DNA of 64,000 nt from Amphibacillus marinus (GCF_900110345.1 NZ_FODJ01000013.1:35543-99542), one strand, 5' to 3'. Positions 52,975 through 63,577 are shown, counted from the stretch's first letter. Translations and numbers: made by a program. Notes: a model not told the origin generated them from the sequence alone.

Positions 52975-53251
52975 AAAAACGCTCATCCCTCTGCGTAATC
53001 GCAAAGGGACAAGCGTTAGCTCGTGGTTCCACCCTAGTTCCCAACCATTCTTAACAAATAGTTGGCTTCATTAGCTCCGTAACGGGGAGAGGCGCTACCT
53101 CTTAGTTTTTTAAAAGAAAAAAATTCAGAAGTAGAGTTCAGAGGTGGTAATTATAAGTGAATTGACCAGGAAGCTTTCAGCAACACTTCCCTCTCTATTG
53201 ATCATCATTCCTATAACCATGTCCTCATCAATACTTTTAAAATATGATATG
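52975..53251 (-). promoter_or_regulatory. T-box riboswitch leader of thrS
   Basis: T-box core AGGGTGGAACCACGAGC at about 53022-53038, followed by a terminator (CGCTTGTCCCTTTGCG / CGCAGAGGGATGAGCG, then TTTTTTT). Uncharged tRNA-Thr should cause antitermination. Confidence 0.94.
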
Positions 53252-53257
53252 CCTTGT

Positions 53258-53286
53258 ATTATAAAAGGTTAAAAAATAAAAAGCAA
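53258..53286 (-). promoter_or_regulatory. Sigma-A promoter of thrS
   Basis: TTGCTT and TATAAT with 17 bp between, just upstream of the T-box leader. Confidence 0.75.
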
Positions 53287-53361
53287 GTCTATTTTTATAT
53301 TTTAAACGCAATTTTCGTGATGATTACCTACAGTCTTTACATAGTAACCACTAAACTTAAA

Positions 53362-54150
53362 TTAGTATGGAAAGGCATGTTCAGGACAAATAATGACCCG
53401 TTCTTCAAAAACATTTTGTAACGTTGTTAATATGGGGTCTGTTTGTGCATCACTATAAATGTACAAGTTCTTCGGATTCAGAGCAAGTAACGGACATAAA
53501 CATTCATCATCATAGGAGAAATCATAGATATGTAGTGGTGTCGACATGATGAGTTGATCTAATTCATGATTTTGATAGCGTTTACCCCCATCTTGATAAA
53601 TGCGAAGTTGATCAGCGTCTTGCTTTAAATAGCAAATAGCTCCAAGTGCTCGTTCCTTTACGAAATCTCGTAATGATTGCAGAAAGATTTGATAGCTTTC
53701 GTCTTGCTTTTTCTCGTCAATCGCACGGGCAACAACTTCATCAATCACCCAGTCCGCTTGATGATAAAACTGCTGAATTGTTAATTCGTAGTCATAGAGG
53801 TCTTTCTTGTCCTCCAGCTTGAAGTAACTCTGATAAGTGACATAAAGATCTGTCAAAAAGCTCACACCTTTATATTGCTCAGTTAACAGGATTTGCGCTG
53901 CAATCGCTAAAATTGTGTCAATTTCGTTAAAATCATAATAATAATAGTGATTAATGAGTCGATCCTTTAACGTTGAGCGCAGATCATAATAGAAAAACAG
54001 CTCTGCTAGCCAGTGTGATATCCGCTCAACATCATGATCAAATATCTCGATTTCCTGATCGTTAACTATGCGCCACATCAATTGTTGCTCTCTAAGTTTA
54101 ATCCTTAGAAGATGTTGATCCATTTCATTTTTAAATTTAACTTTAACCAT
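53362..54150 (-). CDS. ytxC: YtxC-family sporulation protein
   Basis: 262 residues of the YtxC type (YYYYDFNEIDTILAIA, ERALGAICYLKQ). B. subtilis ytxC is a sporulation-associated gene between dnaI and thrS. Biochemical function unknown. Separated from dnaI by about 290 bp with no visible gene. Confidence 0.8.
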   Translation of the reverse strand: MVKVKFKNEMDQHLLRIKLREQQLMWRIVNDQEIEIFDHDVERISHWLAELFFYYDLRSTLKDRLINHYYYYDFNEIDTILAIAAQILLTEQYKGVSFLTDLYVTYQSYFKLEDKKDLYDYELTIQQFYHQADWVIDEVVARAIDEKKQDESYQIFLQSLRDFVKERALGAICYLKQDADQLRIYQDGGKRYQNHELDQLIMSTPLHIYDFSYDDECLCPLLALNPKNLYIYSDAQTDPILTTLQNVFEERVIICPEHAFPY

Positions 54151-54441
54151 TTTTCATCACCCATCTCTTCTAACACTGTTACATTGTATGGGGTTGTCCA
54201 GAAAAAAATGATTAATTATCTTGTTTAAGCTTAACTTTTCTCAGTTCTTTTCTTGATGAGGCAAACAAATGGTGCCAGTGAATGTTTTTAATGATTAAAT
54301 AATACCTCATTAAAAATCCCCTTCACTAACACCAAATATTAGCCAACCAAAAAAGCATGTCAGACATTTTATTGGGCTTAGCTAAAAGGTTAATCTTACT
54401 ACCACTAGTCTTTGCCCTCAACCTGTCCAACTTGCTTCAAC

Positions 54442-55374
54442 TTAGACATTCCTTCTATTATTCCCACTCAATGGTACCGGCTTACTAACCTGACGAATCC
54501 GTTCGACAATACGTCCTGCTTTAAGCTCTTCAATATCACCTCTAGTAGTCATTGATAAATGCTTCTCTAACTGCTCAAGCGAATAATTTGAGCTAAAGAA
54601 AACCGGCAAACCTTCCATCATTCGATACTGTAAAATAGAACCGAGTACCTCATCTCTAAACCAAGCTGAAATGGATTCTGCCCCAATATCATCAATCATC
54701 AGCACCGGTACTTTTTTAAATTGATCGACCTTTTCCCCAACAGAATCATCCTTAAATGATGACTTTATTTCTCTAACAAATTCGGGCATATAAATGAGCA
54801 TCGAGCTAATGTTACGATCAGCCAACTTATTAGCTATGGCACCGAGAAAATAGGTCTTACCTACACCAAACGGACCGTAAAAGTACAGACCTTGACTTGG
54901 TAGTTCATTGTCTACTTGACTTAAATAGTTCACCATCTCCTCGATTGCTTGATGCCGTTCAGAGCTCCTGCTATCAATATTCTCCATGCTGGCTTTTAGG
55001 ATGTCCTTTGGCATATAGAGACTTTTAATTAATGCTGATCGCTGCGCTTGGATCTCTTTTACCTTAGTGTACTTACATTTTTCATAAGTAATATGAATAT
55101 TAGCATCCTCAATATGGATAATCGGTTTATAGCCTGGCAGAATATTATGCTCACAGCCTTTAGGACAATTCGCACAGTCCTTGTTTTGTGAGTAATATTC
55201 ATATAGCTTAATCAACTGACGGTCAATTGCACGATCGTCTAATGCTGGATGTTTATTGATGATCTGCTTAATCTCTGAATCAGTTAAAATTTCACTGCGC
55301 ATATTTTGATAGACATCTTGAAAAGATTGCTTTTCTTTCATCCATTTCTTTAGTGATGCTTGAATCGACTCCAT
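54442..55374 (-). CDS. dnaI: Primosomal protein DnaI (helicase loader)
   Basis: 310 residues. N-terminal zinc-binding domain (CANCPKGCEHNI near 82) and AAA+ ATPase with Walker A GPFGVGKTYFLGA (about 167) and Walker B VLMIDDIGAES (about 228). It loads DnaC helicase at oriC and at restart sites together with DnaB. Lies 21 bp after dnaB. Confidence 0.95.
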   Translation of the reverse strand: MESIQASLKKWMKEKQSFQDVYQNMRSEILTDSEIKQIINKHPALDDRAIDRQLIKLYEYYSQNKDCANCPKGCEHNILPGYKPIIHIEDANIHITYEKCKYTKVKEIQAQRSALIKSLYMPKDILKASMENIDSRSSERHQAIEEMVNYLSQVDNELPSQGLYFYGPFGVGKTYFLGAIANKLADRNISSMLIYMPEFVREIKSSFKDDSVGEKVDQFKKVPVLMIDDIGAESISAWFRDEVLGSILQYRMMEGLPVFFSSNYSLEQLEKHLSMTTRGDIEELKAGRIVERIRQVSKPVPLSGNNRRNV

Positions 55375-55395
55375 CAGCTAACCCACCTTTATTTA

Positions 55396-56742
55396 TTAAT
55401 TTTTTTTACTATTAAAAGCTGCTAACAGTTCAGCCGCATTTACGCCGGATCCTGATTTTAATTCTGCTGGTTGTTTAGCCTGTTCCTGCTTTTGCTTTTT
55501 AAACCAGTCGGGCACAATCTCTTTGCGACCGTTTGATTTTGAGTAGTTTTTCGTCGTTGGTTTACCCGTATGCCAACCCTGATATTTTTTATGCTCTGAC
55601 TTAGCTAAAGTCATTGCTTGTTGAACCGTCTTGACATTCTTACGCGCCCAATGGCTTGCTATCTTTTCTAAATAAGATTTTGATAGCTTCATATCAGATT
55701 TTAACATAACGTAATGAATAAGCACATTCATTACGCCCGGATTAAGACCTTGGTTATCCATAATGGTTGCAATCATTTTTAAATCTTGGCTGGCGGCTTG
55801 GTTTCCGTTAGCAAGATCCTCTAGTAATTCCTTAGGACTAATTGCTTCCATTCGCTCAATAAATTGATCCTGCTTAGACTTCTCGCTGTCAACAGGGGTA
55901 ATCATTGCTTTTTCACGACGATTATAACTGAGTGAGCCACTAATAACTGTGCCAACTAAGTCAAAGCAAACCTGCTTAAATTCTTCTCGATCAAGTTCAT
56001 GCTCACTAGTGACTGACCATTGGATCGCTTTCTCCACTTGTGTGTTAGATAGCTGATAGAGGGCAACCATTTGCTGAATAAGCTTGCGATTATGTTCAGA
56101 TAATACTTTATTTAATGGCAACATCCGCGCAGCTAAGGACTGCTCAAGCCATGACCAATCGACACTATCCTTACTTAGCTGAGGTGTCGCCCCCTTTGAC
56201 TGCGAGTCAAAAGTAACAGCTTGATCTGACTGTCTCAAACCAAGGTAACTATTCTGAAATACTTCAGTGAAGGGCACCGTTACCTCTTGCCCTACCTGTA
56301 ATTTAGCATTAGCGCTGTCCTGATACAAGCCCGCTAATACATTAAACTTGTCTTCGCCAATTTGATGATAAAGCAGCTGACTTAACAAATCATCAGCTAA
56401 AAAGTCAGCCGGTATACTGGGATAATTCAAGCTATATTGGTAAACAGTATCGTTGTCCGTATCCTTTTGGTAGGTCCTAATTAAGCCAATTGCTTCACAT
56501 TTAAGTCTTGCTTGATAAATCTCCGTTAGTGGCTGATTTAATAGTTGCATCAAATAATGATGTGAGGCTAACTGTTTAGAGCTAGGTATATGGATTAATG
56601 TCATATAGAGGGCTGTTGCATGCATCCCAATAATTGGCTGATAGAGTTGGTATATTGCTTGATAGTGATCTGCTTGTAACACGTATGAACCAATAATTTG
56701 ATAGCCATCGCTAGGTAATAGTTTACCAATTGATTGATGCAT
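55396..56742 (-). CDS. dnaB: Replication initiation protein DnaB (primosome, Firmicutes type)
   Basis: 448 residues from ATG 56742, which has GAAGGGGG 6 nt upstream. N-terminal winged-helix DnaB domain and DnaD-like C-terminal region (about 305-385, LLEDLANGNQAASQDLKMIATIMDN). It tethers the origin to the membrane and helps DnaI. Not the replicative helicase of E. coli. Confidence 0.93.
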   Translation of the reverse strand: MHQSIGKLLPSDGYQIIGSYVLQADHYQAIYQLYQPIIGMHATALYMTLIHIPSSKQLASHHYLMQLLNQPLTEIYQARLKCEAIGLIRTYQKDTDNDTVYQYSLNYPSIPADFLADDLLSQLLYHQIGEDKFNVLAGLYQDSANAKLQVGQEVTVPFTEVFQNSYLGLRQSDQAVTFDSQSKGATPQLSKDSVDWSWLEQSLAARMLPLNKVLSEHNRKLIQQMVALYQLSNTQVEKAIQWSVTSEHELDREEFKQVCFDLVGTVISGSLSYNRREKAMITPVDSEKSKQDQFIERMEAISPKELLEDLANGNQAASQDLKMIATIMDNQGLNPGVMNVLIHYVMLKSDMKLSKSYLEKIASHWARKNVKTVQQAMTLAKSEHKKYQGWHTGKPTTKNYSKSNGRKEIVPDWFKKQKQEQAKQPAELKSGSGVNAAELLAAFNSKKN

Positions 56743-56789
56743 CGTCATCCCCCTTCCTACTGTTTACTATAAAATAAATCATCATATGA

Positions 56790-56812
56790 AAAAGAGCCAA
56801 TCTGGCTCATTT
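56790..56812 (-). terminator. Short hairpin after nrdR
   Basis: GAGCC / GGCTC stem with 5-nt loop and TTTTTC on the minus strand; weak, so partial readthrough into dnaB is likely. Confidence 0.55.
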
Positions 56813-56813
56813 T

Positions 56814-57272
56814 CTAATCTGAGTGTTTAATTAGCTCTTTTAATTCATCTAAAAAAACATTAATATCTTTAAACTGTCGATAAACAGAGGCAAAGCGCAC
56901 ATATGCAACTTCATCAATATTAGCTAAGCCATCCATAACTAATTCGCCTACTTCATTACTTTCAACCTCTGAGGTGCCACGACTACGCAACTCTTTCTCG
57001 ACAGACAACGCTAAGTTCTCAAGTCGTTCTAAAGAAACGGGTCGCTTCTCGCAGGCTTTAATTAAACCTCTAATTAGCTTTTCTCGACTAAATGCTTCTC
57101 GAATTCCTTCTTTTTTTACAACAACCAGGGGAATCTCTTCAATCCGTTCAAAGGTGGTAAAGCGGTAATTACACGCTTCACATTCGCGACGTCTGCGAAT
57201 GGCGTCGCCACCCTCAATTGGTCTTGAATCTAATACACGAGTATTTTTATCTTGACAGTTTGGACATCTCAT
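56814..57272 (-). CDS. nrdR: Transcriptional repressor NrdR
   Basis: 152 residues. Zinc ribbon (CPNCQDKN ... [10 protein letters not shown]) and ATP-cone ([20 protein letters not shown]). It senses (d)ATP and represses ribonucleotide reductase genes. Directly upstream of dnaB as in Bacillus. Confidence 0.97.
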   Translation of the reverse strand: MRCPNCQDKNTRVLDSRPIEGGDAIRRRRECEACNYRFTTFERIEEIPLVVVKKEGIREAFSREKLIRGLIKACEKRPVSLERLENLALSVEKELRSRGTSEVESNEVGELVMDGLANIDEVAYVRFASVYRQFKDINVFLDELKELIKHSD

Positions 57273-57342
57273 TTATGTTTATTCCCCCTTAGAAAGTTAA
57301 ATTTCCCTGCTGTTTATTAAGTCTATAAGACGCCTGTGTATA

Positions 57343-57729
57343 CTAATTCACTCGGTCTAATGGTGTCATTTCAGACTTAAGCTCTTGATAGAACTTTGTA
57401 ATCAGGTTATGACTAAATCCAAGGTCAAACAAGCTTCCTTCTGTAGTAACTGAAAAATCAACTGCTGTCTGTAACGGCCTCACCATAATAATGGTCACAA
57501 TGACAAAGGCTTTTCTTTTACCTTTGAAATTGATCGTTATTTCACCATGGTCTTTAGAGGTAGCCATAACCTCACAGCCTGGTTTTCTTTTGAAATACTG
57601 TGTCACTACATCAAGTGCTTTATCCTTCGTCGTTTTATAATACTTACTACGCAAATTTGGATCCCAGTGTTTTTCCAAAGTTTCTGAATGATTATTAAAA
57701 TATTTATTAAAGGTTTCTTTAAAGCCCAT
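57343..57729 (-). CDS. Conserved hypothetical cytosolic protein
   Basis: 128 residues, soluble alpha/beta, no membrane segment (KYYKTTKDKALDVVTQYFKRK, GEITINFKGKRKAFVIVTIIMV). Good ribosome site GGGGTG. It resembles short Bacillaceae proteins found near nrdR, but no function is known to me. Confidence 0.65.
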   Translation of the reverse strand: MGFKETFNKYFNNHSETLEKHWDPNLRSKYYKTTKDKALDVVTQYFKRKPGCEVMATSKDHGEITINFKGKRKAFVIVTIIMVRPLQTAVDFSVTTEGSLFDLGFSHNLITKFYQELKSEMTPLDRVN

Positions 57730-57989
57730 TACGACACCCCATTAATCTAAATTTACTATCGACAAAAAAGTCCAATTCCACCTTATATTTTAACATGTTT
57801 TGGACAAGAAAACGATAACAATGCGAAAGTTCTCTGCTATATTTAAATAAAGCGGCTCAGATGCGTTTACTATTACTGTAATGGAAGCAATAATTACCAC
57901 AACCATGAGCATGTAGTTAATTCTGGTCACTAAACTGGTTTACTTTTATCAAACTAGAAGCAAAATAACTTCTTTTTCAAAAAACAAAA
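57730..57989. other. Intergenic stretch without visible gene
   Basis: About 260 bp between the 128-aa gene and the speD terminator. AT-rich, without a supported reading frame. Confidence 0.4.
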
Positions 57990-58066
57990 CGAGCAAATTA
58001 AATATGCCAGTTCTGTTTGACTAAAAAGAAATAGTCCAAGCAGAAAACGGATATTCTAAATGCTCG
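57990..58066 (-). terminator. Long terminator of speD
   Basis: CGAGCA(A)ATT and AAATGCTCG arms with further imperfect pairing (CAGAA/TTCTG) and minus-strand tail TTTTGTTTTTTG. The arms are about 75 nt apart end to end. Confidence 0.6.
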
Positions 58067-58091
58067 TGTCTTTATTTAAATTAAAAGGTTA

Positions 58092-58469
58092 TTAAAGTGC
58101 TTCTTGAACAGGCACTTTAATTGGTCCAAGCCCTCGAGGAACTTCAACCTTCTCTAGCTTCTTAGATTGTAGGCTGTCTGCAATATAATTACATGCAACA
58201 TTTGGATCAATTATATCGCCACATGTGTAAACATCAATGCTTGCATAGCCATGCTCAGGAAAGCTATGAATGGTTAAATGAGACTCCGAAATAATAACCA
58301 CACCACTAACACCTTGTGGCGCAAATTTATGAAAGGCAACTTCTCTTACTTCAGCACCAGCTTTAAGCGCTGCATCAACAAAAATTTGTTCTATTCTTCC
58401 CATATCATTTAAAATCTCAATGTTACAATCCCACATTTCAGCAATTACATGTCTTCCCATTGTATCCAT
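58092..58469 (-). CDS. speD: S-adenosylmethionine decarboxylase proenzyme
   Basis: 125 residues from ATG 58469 (GGGGGAG 8 nt upstream). The self-cleavage site is Glu62-Ser63 in [12 protein letters not shown]; Ser63 becomes the pyruvoyl group. [12 protein letters not shown] carries the other catalytic Cys. It supplies aminopropyl donor for spermidine. Confidence 0.95.
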   Translation of the reverse strand: MDTMGRHVIAEMWDCNIEILNDMGRIEQIFVDAALKAGAEVREVAFHKFAPQGVSGVVIISESHLTIHSFPEHGYASIDVYTCGDIIDPNVACNYIADSLQSKKLEKVEVPRGLGPIKVPVQEAL

Positions 58470-58479
58470 AATAAACACT

Positions 58480-58570
58480 CCCCCATTTTTACGTAATCAA
58501 AAATGATGTCTGGTTTGCCACGGGGGAAAGTTAGTCCAAAGAGGTCCTAACCCTTTAAGCAATCAGAGGA
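58480..58570 (-). promoter_or_regulatory. Possible structured leader of speD
   Basis: The minus strand contains GTTAG ... CTAAC enclosing CC-TCTTT-GG, followed by a CCCCC tract, in the 90 bp before the speD ribosome site. A regulatory leader is possible, but I do not recognise a known class. Confidence 0.3.
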
Positions 58571-58740
58571 TCATTTTCCTGCTGCTAAATATAACATGTA
58601 CAAAGATAATCAATTTATGCACATGCAGAAAAAGTATATATCGAAATTGAGGGTTTGGCAAGATTTTTTATAACTTTTTTTATTTTTTTGTTTAATGACA
58701 GAAAATTAAAAAAGCAATAACCAATGACAAAACGTTAACC

Positions 58741-59337
58741 CTAAGGTAATAATAACGCTAACAGCAAATCAAATTGCTTTTTAGTAGCCAATTTTGTCCC
58801 ATTGTTATCAATAATATAGTCAGCCCATGCTTTTTTTTGGTCAATACTAAGCTGTGCATTTATTCTTTTTCTAGCAGCTTGCTCATCTATTTGATCACGC
58901 GCCATTAAACGGGCTAATTGGTTATCAGGGGTTGTATAGGCAACGACAACACAGTCTACTAAATGAGTCAGCTTACTTTCAAACAGCAATGGAATATCTA
59001 AAACTACGATTGGATGATGTTTCTTGACCAATTGCTCTTTTCTCATCTTTAGCTCATCAAAAATAATGGGATGAACGATTTCATTTAATGCTGCTCGACT
59101 CTCCTGGTTATTAAAAATAAGCTTAGCTAACTGCTTACGATTAATCGTGCCATCAGCTACTAATATCTTGTCTCCAAATGTGGTAATAATATCGTAATAT
59201 GCTTTTTTTCCTGGTTCAACAATTTCGCGCGCGATTTGATCTGCATCAACCACAGGAATGTGTGCTTCAATAAAGAGTTGAGCAATCGTACTTTTCCCCG
59301 TTGCAATACTTCCTGTTAATCCGATAACAATAGCCAT
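58741..59337 (-). CDS. coaE: Dephospho-CoA kinase
   Basis: 198 residues. P-loop GLTGSIATGKST (7-18), the VVDADQIAREIV motif and LVVLDIPLLFES near 112. It performs the last step of coenzyme A synthesis. Order coaE-ytaF-mutM-polA as in Bacillus. Confidence 0.96.
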   Translation of the reverse strand: MAIVIGLTGSIATGKSTIAQLFIEAHIPVVDADQIAREIVEPGKKAYYDIITTFGDKILVADGTINRKQLAKLIFNNQESRAALNEIVHPIIFDELKMRKEQLVKKHHPIVVLDIPLLFESKLTHLVDCVVVAYTTPDNQLARLMARDQIDEQAARKRINAQLSIDQKKAWADYIIDNNGTKLATKKQFDLLLALLLP

Positions 59338-59363
59338 CTATGCCACCTTCTTTAGTTCAATTT

Positions 59364-59996
59364 CTAGAATATAAGCCTGCTAATTGCAAGCATGATTAGT
59401 AACAGTCCTGGGAGATAGCGAATTAGACTTGGTAGTGCTTTGATGGCACACTTCTCACCAAGGCGAATACCAAGAGTTAAAAAAAGCATTGTTGTTACAG
59501 AAATGACCACAGATGCCCAAAGCGATACACCAGCTAAAGAAGCACCCATACCAGCAGCAACGGCATCAATTGATAATGCTAGTGCTAACCAAAAAGTTTC
59601 CACTCCGGAAATATGACCGGAATGGTCTAAATCCGCTAATGAAGGCTGCTTTAAAATTTCAATAACTAGGCCGATACTTTTTAATTCAAAACGGTATTTT
59701 CTTTGTACTTGTCTTTTTGGTTCTGGCTGATCAAAGGTAAAGAAACTATAGCAGCCTAACCCAAATAAACAAGCAGCACCTAAGTATCGGGTAAATTGTT
59801 CTGTTAGTACAAGCGTCAGTAGTTGACCTAGCATCATGGACAGACCAAAGATCACACCTGAGCAGATTCCGATCCAAACCACGACGTTGGCCGGAAGTCG
59901 CAATTTCTTCAACCCATAGCCAAAGCTAACCATAAGGCTATCAAGGCTAACAGCAACAGCTAAAATAATTAAGGAGAGTATATTCATCATCTCCAC
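59364..59996 (-). CDS. ytaF: Sporulation membrane protein YtaF
   Basis: About 210 residues with six spans in two DUF204/MntP-like halves (ILAVAVSLDSLMVSFGYGLKKLRLP and LALALSIDAVAAGMGASLAGV). GTG 59996 with GAGAGGG upstream or ATG 59987 are the likely starts. Related to manganese exporters; described as a sporulation membrane protein in B. subtilis. Confidence 0.9.
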   Translation of the reverse strand: MEMMNILSLIILAVAVSLDSLMVSFGYGLKKLRLPANVVVWIGICSGVIFGLSMMLGQLLTLVLTEQFTRYLGAACLFGLGCYSFFTFDQPEPKRQVQRKYRFELKSIGLVIEILKQPSLADLDHSGHISGVETFWLALALSIDAVAAGMGASLAGVSLWASVVISVTTMLFLTLGIRLGEKCAIKALPSLIRYLPGLLLIMLAISRLIF

Positions 59997-60089
59997 AAGC
60001 ACCCTCTCCAAGTTTCTATAATAAAACTCAGATTAGTATATGGGCACTTGAAATAAGATGTGAAGATTAGAAATTCTTCCTATTTTAGG

Positions 60090-60920
60090 CTAACTTGTTT
60101 GTTGACAGCTAGGACAGAGATGGGTACCCCTGTTTGCGACTCTAATTTTTTCAATTTGATTGCCACAGCGCATGCATGGTTTTCCAGTTTGCCCATAAGC
60201 ATAGAGCTGTTGTTGAAACATACCCATTTGACCCTGACTATTCAGATAACTTCGAATAGTAGTCCCACCCTGTTTTACAGCCTCCGTTATTGTCGCTTTT
60301 GCTTCTTGTAAGATAGTCGCTATTTCAGTTCGCGTCAATGATGCCCCTGTTCTAAGCGGATGAATTTGAGCACGAAATAATGCTTCGTCAACGTAAATAT
60401 TCCCTAAGCCTGCAATGACAGCTTGATCGAGCAAGATATTCTTAATAACCCGTTGACTTCTCGTTATTTTAGGAGCTAAATTCTCTAAATTATAGTGGTG
60501 CTCAAATGGATCAGGTCCTAATTGATTAAGGGGCCGATTAACACGTTCATCACCTTTCTTGAAAACATGCATCGTACCAAATTTTCTAACATCATGATAA
60601 TGGAGACTCTTGCCACTATTAAAATGGAACAAGATGTGGGTATGTTTATCAGCTTCCTCCTCTGATGGGTGAACTGCATATTTGCCTTCCATGCGCAAGT
60701 GAGATACGAGTGAATAATGATCTAATTCAAAAATTAGAAACTTACCTTTACGATCAATCTCTAATATCGTTTCATTGGTTAATAGCGCTTGAAACTTTTT
60801 GGCATCGTCTGGTTGTTTAATTATTTTGGGCCAATGAATATCTATCGTGGCTATTGTTTCATTTAGCACGAGCTGCCTTAAGGTTTGGCGCACCGTTTCT
60901 ACTTCTGGTAATTCAGGCAT
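60090..60920 (-). CDS. mutM: Formamidopyrimidine-DNA glycosylase
   Basis: 276 residues. Catalytic PELPEVETV at the N-terminus, helix-two-turn-helix (about 150-200), and a C-terminal zinc finger CMRCGNQIEKIRV...CPSCQ. Removes 8-oxoguanine. 17 bp after polA, same operon. Confidence 0.97.
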   Translation of the reverse strand: MPELPEVETVRQTLRQLVLNETIATIDIHWPKIIKQPDDAKKFQALLTNETILEIDRKGKFLIFELDHYSLVSHLRMEGKYAVHPSEEEADKHTHILFHFNSGKSLHYHDVRKFGTMHVFKKGDERVNRPLNQLGPDPFEHHYNLENLAPKITRSQRVIKNILLDQAVIAGLGNIYVDEALFRAQIHPLRTGASLTRTEIATILQEAKATITEAVKQGGTTIRSYLNSQGQMGMFQQQLYAYGQTGKPCMRCGNQIEKIRVANRGTHLCPSCQQTS

Positions 60921-60937
60921 TTCCTCTTCCCCTTTGC

Positions 60938-63577
60938 TTATTTAGCATCGTACCATGATTCGCCATAAGCGTAATCTACTTTTAGCGGCACTGCTAATTT
61001 CACAGCCTGCTCCATTGTTTCAGGGACAAGCTTCTTTAAAATATCAATTTCTTCTTTTGGCGCTTCAAGGATTAACTCATCATGAACTTGTAGCAACAAT
61101 CGGGACTGTAAGCCTTGATTCTTAATTGCTTCACTTAAATGAAGCATTGCTTTCTTAATAATATCTGCTGCACTTCCCTGAATAGGTGTATTCATTGCCG
61201 TGCGCTCAGCAAAGCTACGCAAATTAAAGTTTCGGCTGGATATCTCAGGAAGATAGCGCCTGCGCTGCATTAAGGTTGTGACATAACCATCCTGCTTCGC
61301 TTGTACGACAATATCCTTCATATAGGCTTGTACACCTGGATAACTCTCCAAATAACGATCGATAAAAGCCTTCGCTTCTTTCCGCGTAATTCCTAGATTT
61401 TGTGACAAGCCGTAGTCACTTATGCCATAAACAATCCCAAAGTTAACCGCTTTTGCTTGCCGACGCATTAAGCTATCGACCTGCTCAGCTGCAACATGAA
61501 AGACATCCATTGCTGTTTGAGTATGAATATCACGATCCTCTTGAAATGCTGTAATGAGCTTATCATCATTAGCGATATGGGCAAGCACGCGTAATTCTAT
61601 TTGAGAATAGTCAGCAGCGAAGATTAACCAATCTTGCTCACTTGGAATAAAGGCCTTTCTAATCTTTCTACCTTCTTCAAGCCTTATTGGGATATTTTGC
61701 AAATTAGGATCAATTGAGCTTAACCGTCCAGTTTGCGTTAAGGCTTGATTAAAACGGGTATGAATCTTGCCATCCTGATGAATCACTTTTAATAAGCCCT
61801 CAATATATGTGGATTGTAATTTACCTAATTGCCGATACAGTAAGAGCTTCTCGATAATTGGATGCTTATCCGCAAGCTGTTCGAGTACATCCGCCGATGT
61901 TGAATAACCTGTTTTTGTTTTCTTTATCACAGGTAGTTCTAGCTTTTCAAATAAGATCGGGCCTAGTTGCTTTGGTGAGTTCAAGTTAAACGCCTCACCT
62001 GCAAGCTGATGCACTTCCTGCTCAATAGCAGCTAAGCGGTCCTTCAATTCAACCTGCATAACTTCAAGCTGCTCTCGATCAACAGCAACCCCTGTTGCTT
62101 CCATTCCGCCTAAAATAACCGCTAAAGGCAATTCAAGCTCTTTTAGGAGTTCAACCTGCTGATTGTCTTTGAGAATCGTCTCTGCTTTCTCCTTTAAAAT
62201 ATACAATGCTTTAGCCTTTCTTGCCAAATGATCAGCTAGTTTAGGTTCTTCAGGAATGGTTAACTTTGCCCCTTTACCATAAACTTCTTCATCATACAAA
62301 ACTGCTTCGTAGCCTAACCGATGACTAATAGCTGGAATATCATGATTATTTTCAGATGGGTTAATTAAATAAGAAGTTAACAATAGATCAAAGGTCAAGC
62401 CCTTCACCTTGATTCCGTACCTTAATAAGGCAACTGTTACTTGTTTTGAGTCAAACGTTATTTTATTCATCGTTGGATCTTCTAGCCATTGCTTAAAATC
62501 GTCAGATGCTAAAGCTGTATCAGTTGAGATAAAATAATTCTCCTTCTCATTGGCAATTGCAAAACCAATGATTGTCGCATTATGATAGTTATCCTCCACC
62601 ATCTCAACGACGAATGATTCGTGTCCAGTGAACGGGATCTGTTTAATCGCATCGACACGAACCACTTCAAGTTTAGAAAGCTCAGCCTGTTCGTTAGCTT
62701 GATCATCATCACTACTAATTGTGCTAATTAATGATTGAAAGCCTAGCTCTTTAAATAAAGGTAGCAACTTACTGGACTGGTTACCTGAGTATGTGACGTC
62801 AGCTAACCCTATTTCAATCGGTGAGTGCTGATTAATGGTAACTAACGCTTTGCTCATAAAAGCAGACTCTTTGTGCTCTACTAATTTTTCTTTCAACTTT
62901 TTCCCACTTACTTGATCAAGATTATGATAGATATCATCAAGGGTGCCAAATTGCTTAAGTAATTTAATCGCCGTTTTCTCTCCTACTCCAGGAACACCGG
63001 GCACATTATCAGAGCTATCACCCATTAGTGCCTTCATATCAATAATTTGATCTGCTCTTAGTTCTAATTTCTCATACAGAAAAGCAGGTGTGTAGACGTC
63101 AACCTCACTTAGGCCTTTTTTGGTAATTTGAACGTTTGTCTGCTCTGAGACAAGTTGAAGCATATCCTTATCACCACTAATGACTTGAACCTCAACACCG
63201 GCATTAACAGCCTGCTTTACTAATGTACCAATGATATCATCTGCTTCATATTGCTCAAGCTGGTAATGTTTAATTAAGCTCGCCTCAAGTACTTCTTTAA
63301 CTAAGTGAAATTGCTCAGATAACTCGGGTGGGGTTTTTTGTCTACCACCTTTATAGTCTTTAAACGTGTTATGGCGAAATGTTGTTTTCCCTGCATCAAA
63401 AGCGACCAACATATGTGTCGGTTTCTCATCCGCCAATACTTTAAGTAGCATTTTGGTAAAGCCAAACACGGCGTTTGTGTATACACCTTTATCATTACTC
63501 AGTAATGGTAATGCAAAGAAAGCTCGATATAATATACTATTACCATCAATCAGCACTAGTTTTTGCTTAGTTGTCAT
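60938..63577 (-). CDS. polA: DNA polymerase I
   Basis: 879 residues. 5' nuclease domain (1-290), a 3'-5' exonuclease-like domain (300-470) that lacks the DxE metal motif (FVVEMVEDN in its place), and the polymerase core (RRQAKAVNFGIVYG; LLQVHDELILE). Loss of proofreading is normal for Bacillus-type enzymes. AGGAG precedes the ATG. Confidence 0.97.
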   Translation of the reverse strand: MTTKQKLVLIDGNSILYRAFFALPLLSNDKGVYTNAVFGFTKMLLKVLADEKPTHMLVAFDAGKTTFRHNTFKDYKGGRQKTPPELSEQFHLVKEVLEASLIKHYQLEQYEADDIIGTLVKQAVNAGVEVQVISGDKDMLQLVSEQTNVQITKKGLSEVDVYTPAFLYEKLELRADQIIDMKALMGDSSDNVPGVPGVGEKTAIKLLKQFGTLDDIYHNLDQVSGKKLKEKLVEHKESAFMSKALVTINQHSPIEIGLADVTYSGNQSSKLLPLFKELGFQSLISTISSDDDQANEQAELSKLEVVRVDAIKQIPFTGHESFVVEMVEDNYHNATIIGFAIANEKENYFISTDTALASDDFKQWLEDPTMNKITFDSKQVTVALLRYGIKVKGLTFDLLLTSYLINPSENNHDIPAISHRLGYEAVLYDEEVYGKGAKLTIPEEPKLADHLARKAKALYILKEKAETILKDNQQVELLKELELPLAVILGGMEATGVAVDREQLEVMQVELKDRLAAIEQEVHQLAGEAFNLNSPKQLGPILFEKLELPVIKKTKTGYSTSADVLEQLADKHPIIEKLLLYRQLGKLQSTYIEGLLKVIHQDGKIHTRFNQALTQTGRLSSIDPNLQNIPIRLEEGRKIRKAFIPSEQDWLIFAADYSQIELRVLAHIANDDKLITAFQEDRDIHTQTAMDVFHVAAEQVDSLMRRQAKAVNFGIVYGISDYGLSQNLGITRKEAKAFIDRYLESYPGVQAYMKDIVVQAKQDGYVTTLMQRRRYLPEISSRNFNLRSFAERTAMNTPIQGSAADIIKKAMLHLSEAIKNQGLQSRLLLQVHDELILEAPKEEIDILKKLVPETMEQAVKLAVPLKVDYAYGESWYDAK

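Noticed and set aside
60938..63577. Missing exonuclease motif in DNA polymerase I as an anomaly
   Set aside because: Loss of the DxE proofreading motif is normal in Bacillus-type enzymes.
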